From positions 1 to 44,410 of the forward strand of contig SYEM01000119.1 of assembly GCA_005801385.1 (NCBI GenBank): a DNA stretch of 44,410 bases, written 5' to 3'. The stretch comes from Verrucomicrobiales bacterium (lineage in GTDB: Bacteria; Verrucomicrobiota; Verrucomicrobiia; Limisphaerales; UBA9464). A model generated the notes under the pieces. That model saw nothing but the letters and a program-made list of their open reading frames with translations. It had not been told where the DNA came from and searched no databases. Every line of letters begins with the position of its first letter. Positions within the stretch are counted from its first letter, which is position 1. This document shows positions 1 through 8,436 of the stretch, piece by piece. Both the position numbers and the translations under genes were made by a program.

Positions 1-190
1 AGCCGGAAGGCCCGATGAAGGCCGTGACCTGGCGTTCGGGAATCGACAGCGACACATCCCTCAAAGCCGGGGCGTCACCATAGGACAGGCAGAGGTTCTC
101 CGTCTGGATCGCCGGTTCGGACGTGGTCGTGGACCATTCGGAATCCACGGTATCCTCAACACGAATGGGTCTGTCTGTAGGAGTGTCCAT
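1..190 (-). CDS. pstB: Phosphate ABC transporter ATP-binding protein PstB (N-terminal part, cut by window edge)
   Basis: Only the first 63 residues are in the window. After a variable tail of about 30 residues rich in acidic residues and threonine, the ATPase fold begins (ENLCLSYGDAPALRDVSLSI) and runs into the start of the Walker A loop (FIGPSG) at the window edge. PstB is the cytoplasmic ATPase that powers PstC/PstA for phosphate import. It starts 11 bases after the stop of pstA on the same strand, as expected for the last Pst gene. The tail before the first strand is longer than in many PstB proteins, so a start further downstream is possible, although no better one is evident. Identity rests on the partial ATPase and, mainly, on gene order. 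Confidence 0.9.
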   Translation of the reverse strand, partial: MDTPTDRPIRVEDTVDSEWSTTTSEPAIQTENLCLSYGDAPALRDVSLSIPERQVTAFIGPSG

Positions 191-201
191 GGTCTTGGGC
201 C

Positions 202-1146
202 TCAGGCGGCCTCCCGAAGGTTCCTTCTCATGCGGCTCCGGAGCAGGATTGCCCCAACATTGAGGGTGAGTGTCAGAGCCAAGAGCGCCAGGATCGTGGC
301 ATAGAGGATCGGGGCCGTCTGGTCGACATTCGGCGACTGCGTGGCGAGGACGTAGACATGGTATCCCAGGTCCATGAACTGGTCTGTCAGCCGGCCTGGG
401 AGCTCGGCCGTGTAATAGGCCGCCCCGGTGAAGAGGATCGGTGCCACCTCTCCCGCCGCCCGACCCACCGCGAGGATCCCGCCGGTGAGGATCCCCGGCA
501 ACGCCTGGGGCAGCACGATCCGCCAGACCGTCTCAAGCTTCGTCGCGCCCAGGGCCAGGCTGGCCTCCCGGAGCCCCGACGGGATCGAACGCAGCGATTC
601 CTCGGTGGCGACGATGACGACCGGGAGCGTCATGACCGCAAGGGTCAGGGAGGCCCACAGGAGGGACGGTCGGCCGAATACCGGCACACCAGAGCCCGTG
701 AGCCCATCCAGTCCCCGACCCAGGAAATTCACGAAGAAGCCCAGACCGAAGAGCCCGAAGACAATCGAGGGAACACCCGCGATGTTGCCGATCGCTGCGC
801 GGATCCCACGGGTGACGGGAGAGGCCGGATCGGCGTACTCCGTCAGATACACGGCCGTGACCACCCCAAAGGGCATCACGAAGACCGTCATGATCAGGAC
901 CCTCAAGGATGTCCCCACGACCATCGGCAGGATGGCGGCCGAATCGACATCGAAGAAATCCTTCCTCGGGATGGTCGACACGAACCGCCATGAGAAGGCG
1001 GGCATGCCCTTGGACAGCACCGTCGTCAGGAGGGCGACCAGAAACGCCAGGAGCACCAGGGTGGCCAGCCCAGTCAGGGTGAGACCCACGATTCCCGTGG
1101 GACCGCCCCACCGGCCCAGGCGCCGGGATGCCCCGAATGGCATCAT
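202..1146 (-). CDS. pstA: Phosphate ABC transporter permease PstA
   Basis: A 314-residue inner-membrane permease, the usual length for PstA. One hydrophobic helix lies near residues 20-45, followed by a periplasmic stretch and the binding-protein-dependent transport permease domain. The cytoplasmic EAA loop that docks to PstB is clear around residues 180-235 (EESLRSIPSGLREASLALGA, then WRIVLPQALPGI). With PstC it forms the phosphate channel. The ATG at 1146 overlaps the pstC stop codon by four bases (ATGA), implying translational coupling; a second ATG follows directly. The gene order S-C-A-B is canonical. Confidence 0.96.
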   Translation of the reverse strand: MMPFGASRRLGRWGGPTGIVGLTLTGLATLVLLAFLVALLTTVLSKGMPAFSWRFVSTIPRKDFFDVDSAAILPMVVGTSLRVLIMTVFVMPFGVVTAVYLTEYADPASPVTRGIRAAIGNIAGVPSIVFGLFGLGFFVNFLGRGLDGLTGSGVPVFGRPSLLWASLTLAVMTLPVVIVATEESLRSIPSGLREASLALGATKLETVWRIVLPQALPGILTGGILAVGRAAGEVAPILFTGAAYYTAELPGRLTDQFMDLGYHVYVLATQSPNVDQTAPILYATILALLALTLTLNVGAILLRSRMRRNLREAA

Positions 1147-2336
1147 GCCATGCCCCCCAGTCGACGCCTGAGACGCCGGACGATCTGATCCCCGATCAGG
1201 TGGGTCACGAACGAGATTGCGAAGAGCAGCGTGCCCAGCAGGAACAGCATCCGATAGTGTCCCCCGCCCGAAACGGCCTCGGCCATCTCAGCGGCGATCG
1301 TGGCGGTCATGGACCGGGTCGAATCGAAGAGGCTCCACGAGAGCATGCTTGCGTTGCCGCTGGCCATCAGCACCACCATCGTTTCGCCCAGGCACCGGCC
1401 GAATCCCAGGATCATCGCCGCCACAACACCCGGCATCGCCGAGGGAAGGACGATCTGCCAGGCGGCCTGCCACGGGGAGGCTCCGAGCGACAGGGAGGCC
1501 TGGACGTATCCACGGGGAACACTCGTGAAGGAATCCTCCGCGATCGTGAAGATCAGGGGCACCGCAGTGAGGCCCAGGCCAATCCCTGCGACCAACGCGT
1601 TGAGGCGAAACTGGTAGCCGAAGAAGGACTGGAGGACGCCGGACAGCACGAGCAGGCAGAACACGCCCAGAACCACCGAGGGGATTCCCGCCAGCAGTTC
1701 GATCATGGGCTTGATCCACTCACGGAACCGGACCGGCGCCAGCTGGCTGACATAGAGGGCAGCACCCAGCGACAGGGGCACGGCGAACAGCAGACCCATT
1801 AGGGTCACCTTGAGGCTTCCGACCAGCAACGGGACCAGGTTGTACTTGTGGATTGTTCCGACGGGCTGCCATACGAATTCGGGACGGGAGTAGCCGGTCC
1901 ACTGGCGTGGCAGAAGGAGCCGACGCCAGTCGGCCGTGTTGACCGTGGCATCCGGATCGGCCCGGAAGGATTCTGGAATGTCCCGGAACCCCTCCTCCCG
2001 TGCTTCCATCATCGCCATGAGCGTCTCCCGATCCATACCTTCGAACTGGCTCCGCGACAGTTCCAGATAGGATCGCAGCGCGTCCCGCGGGATCGAGTCG
2101 ATCTCCTTCGAGGGAAGGATGGGCTGGACCAGGGCGGTGTTGATGCGGCCCATGAGGACCGGAAGCGCCTCACGACCCACAAAGACCAGAATCAACACCA
2201 TCAGCCCGATCGTGGAGAGCCCGACGGCCTGGATGAGCTTCTCAATGATCCACTCCCCCGGACGGGCCCGATGACCCCGGCGCAACCCCATCCAACCGGA
2301 AGTCGGGACCGCGGTGGAAGTGGGAGTCGGATGCAC
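1143..2336 (-). CDS. pstC: Phosphate ABC transporter permease PstC with a large periplasmic insertion
   Basis: A 397-residue permease partner of PstA. A first transmembrane helix lies near residues 35-57. It is followed by about 110 mostly polar residues (QPILPSKEIDSIPRDALRSY onward, ending near WQPVGTIHKYN) before the standard permease domain from about residue 168. The EAA loop is visible around residue 270 (EDSFTSVPRGYVQASLSLGA). E. coli PstC is about 320 residues, so the extra length is this insertion, predicted to be periplasmic. It overlaps pstA by four bases and follows pstS by 66 bases. The permease identity is secure; the role of the insertion is unknown. Confidence 0.95.
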   Translation of the reverse strand: MHPTPTSTAVPTSGWMGLRRGHRARPGEWIIEKLIQAVGLSTIGLMVLILVFVGREALPVLMGRINTALVQPILPSKEIDSIPRDALRSYLELSRSQFEGMDRETLMAMMEAREEGFRDIPESFRADPDATVNTADWRRLLLPRQWTGYSRPEFVWQPVGTIHKYNLVPLLVGSLKVTLMGLLFAVPLSLGAALYVSQLAPVRFREWIKPMIELLAGIPSVVLGVFCLLVLSGVLQSFFGYQFRLNALVAGIGLGLTAVPLIFTIAEDSFTSVPRGYVQASLSLGASPWQAAWQIVLPSAMPGVVAAMILGFGRCLGETMVVLMASGNASMLSWSLFDSTRSMTATIAAEMAEAVSGGGHYRMLFLLGTLLFAISFVTHLIGDQIVRRLRRRLGGMA

Positions 2337-2402
2337 GGGATGAAGCCAGGAGGGTTTTCGCGCAGCGGCGGGCCTCAGGCAAGCCGCCAGCCGGGATAAA
2401 CA

Positions 2403-3245
2403 TCAGTCCCGTCGGACTGGAAGGGGATAGTACCCGACGTCGCGGACCAGAGACTGGCCCTCGGGACCGCGGATCCAGCCGAGGAAGTCGGTGATCTCCG
2501 GGCGGTCCGTCGATGGATTCACATAGCAGTAGAGGTAGCGCGACACCGGATACTCACCGGAATGGACTGTCTTCTCGTTGGGCTCCACCGCCATGCCGCC
2601 CCGGGTCCGGGCAATTCCCAGCGTCTTGGTCCCCGACCCATAGGCCGCCCCGCCATAGCCGATGCCTTGGCGGTCTTGCCCAACGGCCTGGATCACCTGT
2701 GCCGTGCCCTGAAGGGTCTGCGTCGTGGGCGCGAAATCCCGTCCAGACAACACCCGGTCCTTGAAGAACTCATAGGTCCCGGAGCTGCTCTCGCGGCTGT
2801 ACAGGGTGATCGGGGCGTCGGCACCTCCCAGATCCCTCCAGTTGGTGATCCGCCCGGTGAACACCTCCCGAAGATCCTCCAGACTCAGCTCCCGGACAGG
2901 ATTGGATGGATTCACATACACGCTCAGCCCGTCCATCGCGACCGCATGCTCGGCCGGACGCTTCCGGAAGGTGCGGATGCAGGTCTCAAGCTCCCGGGCC
3001 TTCATCCGACGCGAGGCCGTGCAGATGTCGGTGGTCTGGTTCTGCAACGCCGCAAACCCGGTCCCGGTCCCACCACCTGTGACCTGGATGCGGGTGCCCG
3101 GGTGCCCTGCCATGTAGGTCTCGGCCCACCGCTGGGCCAGCACCACAAGAGTGTCGGATCCCTTGACGGTGATCTCACCGGCCAACAGACGGCCAAGCAG
3201 ACCCATCCAACCCCACAGGCACAGCACTCGGACAAAACCACTCAC
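2403..3245 (-). CDS. pstS: Phosphate-binding protein PstS family
   Basis: A periplasmic substrate-binding protein of 280 residues. From the GTG at 3245 a signal peptide is read directly (hydrophobic residues 4-22, cleavage probably near LLAG-EI), and AGAGGA lies five bases upstream of that GTG, a rare good ribosome binding site in this window. An in-frame start at 3320 would add 25 polar residues before the signal, so I prefer 3245. Ligand-loop features of the PstS family are seen: a TVKGSDT strand after the signal, TGGGTGTG near residue 56, and SRESSSGTYEFF in the middle. It delivers phosphate to PstC/PstA. A related ion such as phosphonate cannot be excluded from sequence, but the context supports phosphate. 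Confidence 0.92.
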   Translation of the reverse strand: MSGFVRVLCLWGWMGLLGRLLAGEITVKGSDTLVVLAQRWAETYMAGHPGTRIQVTGGGTGTGFAALQNQTTDICTASRRMKARELETCIRTFRKRPAEHAVAMDGLSVYVNPSNPVRELSLEDLREVFTGRITNWRDLGGADAPITLYSRESSSGTYEFFKDRVLSGRDFAPTTQTLQGTAQVIQAVGQDRQGIGYGGAAYGSGTKTLGIARTRGGMAVEPNEKTVHSGEYPVSRYLYCYVNPSTDRPEITDFLGWIRGPEGQSLVRDVGYYPLPVRRD

Positions 3246-3341
3246 GTTTCCTCTGGATTCAGATAACGCATGGTGCAGTCCTCTTCCAGTTGAGTGACGA
3301 CACGGCAACAACCGCGCCATGGAGGCCGGATTCGTTGTACG

Positions 3342-4868
3342 TCAGTAGTTCCACTGGGCTTGGAACTCGATGCGGCTGGCCCCTTGGACATCCGCGTACG
3401 GGGCCTGGCTGGTGTTGGTCCGATCGAAGGTCCAGGTATACTGCACGCTCAGCTCAAGATCGGTCCAGGGTGAATACTCGAATCCGAAGTCGAGTTCGTT
3501 GACGTACTCGAAGGGCGCGTTACTGCCGAACTTCCGGCCGCCCTGATAGTAATGCCAGCGGGTGTAGGGGAACAGCTTTCCGCTGCCTACGCCGATCTGG
3601 TAGTTGGCCTGGAGGTACCCGCCGTTCAGCCAACCCGATTTGATCTGAGAGAAGTCGTAGTTCAGGCGCGGACCCGTGCCGATGTTCCATTCGGCCTCGA
3701 ACCCGAACGGCTGTGGATACCACACCGCCGTCGCGGCGACACGGCGGTCCATCACCCCGTCGGGGTCGAACTTCGGGGTCACCGGTTTCCCATTGTAGGA
3801 AACGGTCTGGACCGAGGGCACATACCGGCCCAGGTACCCCTGGAGGCCCACCTCGAGGAACTGGCCGTTGTCCAACTTGAAGGGGTAGTCAGCCCGGGCC
3901 AGCCAGTAGGGGAAGCCATTCAGGTCGGGCTTGTTGGGGCCCTGTCCGTTGTAGGCGCCAAACGACAGCACCCCGTAATCGCCCGACCCCTTGAGTCCCG
4001 ACTGCACGAGCTCCTTGAACCGCTTCCGGGCCTCCTCCGGTGCATACATCGCGAAGGCCCCGATGTCGCGCTCACCCTCCGCAGCCGAGTTGATCGCGTC
4101 CGGACGCTCCATTGGGGACCGGTTCTGACTCGACTGCATGTTGACCCAGCCATAAGGGACCTTGGACTGGCCCAGACGGAACCAGACCTCCCGCGAATCA
4201 GTCGGGTAGACATCGGCATAGAGGTCCCGCAGCTGGACTCCCGAGGACGAGCCTCCGCCACTGGCGATGTTGGCGAAGGCGTCCACCTGGGCATACAGGG
4301 ACAGGTGGGGGGACACATCCCCCGCCATCCGGAACCGGGCCCGGCGGATGGTGAATAGCGCGGTGGGGCTCACCGACGGATCGTTCGGGACGTTCAGCCC
4401 ATCCGCCTCCTCATTGAGCAGCGCCGTCACCCGGAACTGCGTGTACCCGCCCACGTTGAATTTCTGGTACCATTTCTCCTTCTCCTTCGGCACCGCAGCC
4501 GCGGCGGCCTTCGCCAGGGCGTTGGTGGACGAGGCCGTGTCGGCCAGCACTGGCGCGGTGGGAGCGACCCCGGGCTTTGCGGGAGCATTGGTGGATGCCG
4601 GTGCCGTCGTGGCCACACCCGGGGTGCCACCCACAGGTTTTCCAGAATTCTCGGGTGAACCGGCCATGTTCATCAGCAGCTGGTATTCCTCGGGGCTGAT
4701 CGAGCCCCGGTCCCTCAGGATCTTGAAGAGCTGCAGCATCGCCGGATCCGGAGCCGCCCAACCCGACTGGATCGCGAGGGCCAAACCCAGGAGACCGGAT
4801 CCCCACTTCCACCAGACCGGACCCAGCGGCACAGACGACCGCTGCGTCACCCGAATGGAACCCGTCAC
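3342..4868 (-). CDS. OprO/OprP-type phosphate-selective porin family protein
   Basis: An outer-membrane beta-barrel protein. The N-terminus has a hydrophobic signal (GSGLLGLALAIQSGWAA), then a short helical segment (MLQLFKILRDRGSISPEEY) and a long Ala/Pro/Thr-rich linker. The barrel follows, with features of the porin O/P family: FTIRRARFRMAGDVSPHLSL, FRLGQSKVPYG and a last strand ending in the aromatic triplet WNY. It should let anions, probably phosphate, cross the outer membrane and feed PstS, whose gene lies about 100 bases downstream on the same strand. The start is uncertain: the frame is open to a GTG at 4964, but that puts about 50 residues before the signal core. GTGs at 4868 and 4850 give ordinary signal peptides, and I chose 4868. 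Anion selectivity is inferred from family and context. Confidence 0.87.
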   Translation of the reverse strand: MTGSIRVTQRSSVPLGPVWWKWGSGLLGLALAIQSGWAAPDPAMLQLFKILRDRGSISPEEYQLLMNMAGSPENSGKPVGGTPGVATTAPASTNAPAKPGVAPTAPVLADTASSTNALAKAAAAAVPKEKEKWYQKFNVGGYTQFRVTALLNEEADGLNVPNDPSVSPTALFTIRRARFRMAGDVSPHLSLYAQVDAFANIASGGGSSSGVQLRDLYADVYPTDSREVWFRLGQSKVPYGWVNMQSSQNRSPMERPDAINSAAEGERDIGAFAMYAPEEARKRFKELVQSGLKGSGDYGVLSFGAYNGQGPNKPDLNGFPYWLARADYPFKLDNGQFLEVGLQGYLGRYVPSVQTVSYNGKPVTPKFDPDGVMDRRVAATAVWYPQPFGFEAEWNIGTGPRLNYDFSQIKSGWLNGGYLQANYQIGVGSGKLFPYTRWHYYQGGRKFGSNAPFEYVNELDFGFEYSPWTDLELSVQYTWTFDRTNTSQAPYADVQGASRIEFQAQWNY

Positions 4869-5011
4869 GGGTTCGACACCGGACCGTTTCTCGTTCGTCA
4901 CAGCATGGGTAAACGAAGTCGGGATTGGGACTCTCTCTGCGGACTGAAGACGTCTTGGACTCACGGCGGACCCAAGGCAGCGGCCGACGTGTTCCGAATC
5001 AGAGTCCAGTT

Positions 5012-5029
5012 TGTTACGTTCATGTTACG
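5012..5029 (-). promoter_or_regulatory. Pho-box-like direct repeat between the porin/pst and Ton operons
   Basis: On the plus strand the 7-base unit TGTTACG occurs twice with TTCA between, an exact 11-base period. On the minus strand it reads GTAACA-TGAAC-GTAACA. Each half matches the TTAACA half-site described for B. subtilis PhoP at five of six positions with the expected spacing. PhoB boxes of proteobacteria also use a 7-base repeat with 11-base period. It lies in the divergent intergenic region, upstream of the porin and pst genes on one side and the Ton operon on the other. A role as a response-regulator site is inference. Confidence 0.5.
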
Positions 5030-5057
5030 GGACCGGTGCCAGTGGGGCTCCATGGAG

Positions 5058-5073
5058 GTTTCAGGGCTGAAAC
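5058..5073. promoter_or_regulatory. Perfect palindrome GTTTCAG-GG-CTGAAAC
   Basis: A perfect 7-base inverted repeat with a two-base centre, in the divergent region upstream of the Ton operon. It has no T-run, so it is more like a dimeric regulator site than a terminator. No regulator is identified. Confidence 0.35.
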
Positions 5074-5083
5074 AAGGGGGGTT

Positions 5084-5099
5084 GTCACGGAGTCGTGAC
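5084..5099. promoter_or_regulatory. Perfect palindrome GTCACG-GAGT-CGTGAC
   Basis: A perfect 6-base inverted repeat with a four-base centre, 11 bases after the previous palindrome. It overlaps the earliest possible GTG start of the DUF3450 gene and lies 35 bases before the preferred ATG. An operator or a 5' leader hairpin are both possible. Confidence 0.35.
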
Positions 5100-5133
5100 G
5101 CTCGCGCCATATGACCGACACCGGTGGACCGGA

Positions 5134-5919
5134 ATGCTGGCGGGGATGAGTCCGACATCCTACGGCACGCTGCTGATCTCCGTTGGTCTGGGCGCAGCCC
5201 TGATCCACTTCGTCCAGGCGGCCGACCCCTCCCTGAACTCGACCCGCGAGACGGTGGCGCAATGGGTCCAGACCCAGCAGTTGATCTCCAAGACCCGCAG
5301 CGACTGGGAGGCCGATCGGGAACTGCTCCAGCAGTCCAAGGCCCTGTTCGAACGGGAGCTGAAGGCGATCCAGGACGAGATGGGCAAGCAGAGCACGAAC
5401 AGCTCCGTGGCCGATGCAGAGCGGCTGAAGGCCGAGACGGAGCTGAAGCGGTCGAACGAGGCGCTCGAGCGGGCCAAGGTGGCCGCCGCAGCCCTCGAGA
5501 CCGAGGTGAAGTCCCTCCTCCCACTGCTTCCCGCGGCGGTCCTGTCCACTGCCCAGCCCCTGCTCAACAAGATTCCAGCCGACCCCAACACCACCAAGGC
5601 CGCCCCGACGGAGCGTATCCAGACGCTCGTATCGCTCCTCAACGAGATCGACAAGTTCAACAACGCCGTGACGGTCTTCACCGAGAAGCGGAAGGGTCCC
5701 AACGGCGAGGAGGTTTCCGTGGAGACCGTCTATGCCGGGCTGGGTGCCGCCTATTTCGTCAACGAGTCTGGGGACTTCGCCGGACACGGTCGTCCGGGTC
5801 CCCAGGGCTGGGACTGGACCCTCGATCCGAAGCTGGCCGACCCCGTCCGGGAGGTGATCCGGATCTATCGCAACGAGCGTACGGCACGCTTTGTGAGCCT
5901 CCCCGCCACCGTCGAATGA
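5134..5919 (+). CDS. DUF3450-family periplasmic coiled-coil protein of a Ton2-type system
   Basis: About 261 residues from the ATG at 5134. A hydrophobic N-terminal segment (GTLLISVGLGAALIHFVQAA) works as a signal, and a long charged coiled coil covers roughly residues 35-130. The C-terminal part matches the DUF3450 pattern: VETVYAGLGAAYFVNESGDF, then WDWTLDPKLADPVREVIRIY and a final FVSLPA. In gammaproteobacteria this family is the first gene of the DUF3450-ttpC-exbB2-exbD2-tonB2-TPR operon, exactly the order here. Its molecular role is not established; a periplasmic accessory of the energiser is likely. The stop overlaps the next start by four bases (ATGA). GTG 5095 and ATG 5146 are alternative starts; 5146 has a GGCGGGG stretch directly in front. 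Confidence 0.86.
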   Translation: MLAGMSPTSYGTLLISVGLGAALIHFVQAADPSLNSTRETVAQWVQTQQLISKTRSDWEADRELLQQSKALFERELKAIQDEMGKQSTNSSVADAERLKAETELKRSNEALERAKVAAAALETEVKSLLPLLPAAVLSTAQPLLNKIPADPNTTKAAPTERIQTLVSLLNEIDKFNNAVTVFTEKRKGPNGEEVSVETVYAGLGAAYFVNESGDFAGHGRPGPQGWDWTLDPKLADPVREVIRIYRNERTARFVSLPATVE

Positions 5920-7337
5920 CCCCTCTTTTCCGTCCCATGTCCTTCCGTCCTCTCCATGCGCTCGCCCTCGGAGCAATCCTCTCCCTCGGCACCCACGCTG
6001 CGGAGGCCGACCTCACCGGCCTCGCCAACGGAGCCCAGTCGGATCTCCAGAAGGCCCTCGCCACCCTCGCCGAGGTCCGACAGAAGATCGAAGCCGAGCG
6101 GGTCCCAATGGGACGCGAAATCAATGACCTGGAGCAGCGCCTCGCCGACCAGCGGGCCGATCTGGCGAAGGCCCAGCGGTTCCAGGAGAACCAGCTCGTC
6201 GAGCTCAACGCACTCAAGGCGGAGGCCAAACGCCGGGCCGACGAGGTCGGCTACATCGATTCCCTCCTGACGGAGTACACCCGGGCCTTCCGGTCGCGCC
6301 TCAACTTCGCCGAGGAGTCCAAGTACCTGCCAGCCGTCGAGGCGGCCGAGAAGGCCGCCGTCGCACCCGACCTGGCACCCGCGGACCGGATCGAACGCCG
6401 TACCGCCATCCTCAAGACCGCCCTCGGACGCGGACGCTCCGCGTTGGGCGGCGAGATCTTCGAAGGACGCGCCCTCGACCGCCAGGGGCGGGTCCAGAAG
6501 GGCAAGATCGCCCTGATCGGACCCATCTCCCTGTTTGCCGACACCGCAGGCACCACGGCGGGACTGCTGCAGATGGAGCTGAACAAGTCCGACCCCACGG
6601 TCATCGCCATCGACCCTGAGACGGAGATCGCAACCCGGGAGCTGGTGACCACGGGCAAAGGCAGGATCGCCCTCGATCCCACCCTCGGGAACGCCTTCAA
6701 GCTCAGCGCGATGGAGGAGACGCTCTTCGAGAAGATCAAACACGGTGGCTGGGTCATGGCACCGCTTCTGATCCTCGGGTTCGCCACCGCCATCGTGGCA
6801 CTGGTGAAATGGATCCAGCTCTCCCGGGTTCGCCTCGCCACGGAGAAGGATCTCCAAACCGTGCTGCAGCACCTCGGCAAGGGGGATCAGCCCGGAGCCC
6901 TGACCCATGCCCGCTCGATCCCTGGTCCCGCCGGCGAGCTGCTGTCCGCCGCCGTCGAGCACTCGGACGAGAAGAAGGAATACATCGAGGAGGTCATGTA
7001 CGAGAAGATGCTCGGCTGGCGGATCCGACTCGAACGCGGCCTTCCGTTCCTGGCGCTAACCGCCACGACCGGTCCCCTGTTTGGTCTGCTCGGCACCGTC
7101 ATGGGCATGATCGCCCTCTTCAAGCTCATCTCCAGCTTCGGCAGCGGGGATCCCAAGGTGCTGGCCTCCGGTATCTCCGAGGCCCTGATCGCCACCGCCT
7201 CGGGCATGATGGTCGCCATCCCTGCCCTGCTCCTCCACGCGTTCCTCAGCCGCAAGGCCAAGGGGATCATGGGCAGCCTTGAACAAACCTCGGTCGGCTT
7301 CATCAACGGCCTGCCCGAGCAGAACCCATTCGCCTGA
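5916..7337 (+). CDS. TtpC-like MotA/TolQ/ExbB proton-channel protein with periplasmic coiled coil
   Basis: A 473-residue inner-membrane protein. Residues 1-31 form a signal peptide (ending GTHAAEA), 42-115 a periplasmic coiled coil, and 160-265 a further periplasmic region. The first membrane helix is near 279-300. The MotA/TolQ/ExbB domain follows at about 340-460, with two helices and the family pore segments (TGPLFGLLGTVMGMI; ISEALIATASGMMVAIPALL). This long form corresponds to TtpC, the extra component needed by the Vibrio TonB2 system, and differs from the short ExbB that follows. The ATG at 5916 overlaps the DUF3450 stop, so coupling fixes this start better than a longer frame that is open upstream. 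Confidence 0.9.
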   Translation: MTPLFRPMSFRPLHALALGAILSLGTHAAEADLTGLANGAQSDLQKALATLAEVRQKIEAERVPMGREINDLEQRLADQRADLAKAQRFQENQLVELNALKAEAKRRADEVGYIDSLLTEYTRAFRSRLNFAEESKYLPAVEAAEKAAVAPDLAPADRIERRTAILKTALGRGRSALGGEIFEGRALDRQGRVQKGKIALIGPISLFADTAGTTAGLLQMELNKSDPTVIAIDPETEIATRELVTTGKGRIALDPTLGNAFKLSAMEETLFEKIKHGGWVMAPLLILGFATAIVALVKWIQLSRVRLATEKDLQTVLQHLGKGDQPGALTHARSIPGPAGELLSAAVEHSDEKKEYIEEVMYEKMLGWRIRLERGLPFLALTATTGPLFGLLGTVMGMIALFKLISSFGSGDPKVLASGISEALIATASGMMVAIPALLLHAFLSRKAKGIMGSLEQTSVGFINGLPEQNPFA

Positions 7338-7354
7338 ACCCCGTCGGCCTTCCG

Positions 7355-7996
7355 ATGAACGCCTTCATCAAGGAACTCCTCCACGCGTGGTCCACCGGAG
7401 GATGGGTGATGATCGCCCTCGCGATCCTCGGGGTGATCATCTACGGCACCGCCGCCTACCTCGTCGTCAACCTCTACCACCGCGGGATCACCCGCATCAG
7501 CGATGCCGACATGCGCCGCTGGGTGGGGGATCCGGCCAATGCCCCGGGCGAGTTCCGGGAGCTGATCCGCTACACGCAGGACGAGGTGCGCTCCCTGGAG
7601 GACATCGAGGGCCGTTTCCGCGAGATCGAGTCCAGCAAGGTCTCGGAGGTCGACCGTCGGATCACGTTCCTGAACGTCATGGTGGTCGGCGCGCCCCTGT
7701 TCGGCCTGCTCGGCACCGTCCTGGGCATGCTCCTCACCTTCAAGGCGATCGGCATCGGTGGCGGATCTGCCTCGGAGATCATCTCCAAAGGCATCAGCGA
7801 GGCGCTGGTCGCGACCCAGACCGGGATGATGGTGGCGATCCCGGGGCTCATCGTGGCCTACATCGCCAAGATCCTCCGGAACGAGTTCGTCTCGTTCCTG
7901 GCCCGACTCGAGACCCTCACGCTCCGCCACTTCCGCCCCCAGTTCCACGGCATGACCCGCGTGTTCACGAAGCCCACGGGACAGAGTCCCTCCTGA
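7355..7996 (+). CDS. exbB: ExbB-type proton channel protein
   Basis: A 213-residue inner-membrane protein of the MotA/TolQ/ExbB family. Three helices are visible: about 17-42, 106-130 (APLFGLLGTVLGMLLTFKAI) and 145-170 (ISEALVATQTGMMVAIPGLI). The conserved signature around GLLGTVLGM and the TQTGM segment line the proton path. With ExbD it uses the proton gradient to energise TonB. It is a shorter paralogue of the preceding TtpC-like protein and starts 17 bases after it. Ton function rather than Tol function follows from the adjacent tonB and receptor genes and the lack of tolA, tolB or pal. Confidence 0.93.
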   Translation: MNAFIKELLHAWSTGGWVMIALAILGVIIYGTAAYLVVNLYHRGITRISDADMRRWVGDPANAPGEFRELIRYTQDEVRSLEDIEGRFREIESSKVSEVDRRITFLNVMVVGAPLFGLLGTVLGMLLTFKAIGIGGGSASEIISKGISEALVATQTGMMVAIPGLIVAYIAKILRNEFVSFLARLETLTLRHFRPQFHGMTRVFTKPTGQSPS

Positions 7997-8017
7997 CCCT
8001 CCTCCCGACCCCTCTCC

Positions 8018-8422
8018 ATGAAGTTCCGCCGCCACCTCGCCGAGGCCGAGGAGAACATCGACCTGAACCTGATCCCGCTCATCGACGTGATCATGTTCCT
8101 CCTGATCTTCTTCATCTCCACCACCAGCTTCGTCGAGGAGCCCGGGGTGACGGTCGACAAGCCCCAGGCCGCCAGCGCCCGCCAGCTCGAGAAGAACAGC
8201 ATCATCTTTGCTGTCACCTCCGACGGAAAGGTCGCCTACGGCGGCAAGGAGATCGGGCTCGGCGGTGTCCGCCCCACCGTGAAGCGCCTCTGTGCCAAGG
8301 AACCGCTGCCGGTCGTGATCCAGAGCGATGAGAACTCCAAGTCGGGGGTCCTGATCCGGGTGATCGACGAGGCGAAACTGGGGGGCGCCAAGGACGTGAG
8401 CCTCGCCACTGAGAAGGGCTGA
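8018..8422 (+). CDS. exbD: ExbD-type biopolymer transport protein
   Basis: A 134-residue protein with the ExbD/TolR layout: a short cytoplasmic N-terminus, a single membrane helix at about 18-38 (NLIPLIDVIMFLLIFFISTT) and a periplasmic domain. Asp23 in the helix is in the place of the proton-carrying aspartate (Asp25 in E. coli ExbD). It lies 21 bases after exbB and 14 bases before tonB, so all are probably co-transcribed. Length and topology are typical. Confidence 0.94.
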   Translation: MKFRRHLAEAEENIDLNLIPLIDVIMFLLIFFISTTSFVEEPGVTVDKPQAASARQLEKNSIIFAVTSDGKVAYGGKEIGLGGVRPTVKRLCAKEPLPVVIQSDENSKSGVLIRVIDEAKLGGAKDVSLATEKG

Positions 8423-8436
8423 CCCTCGAAACCGGC

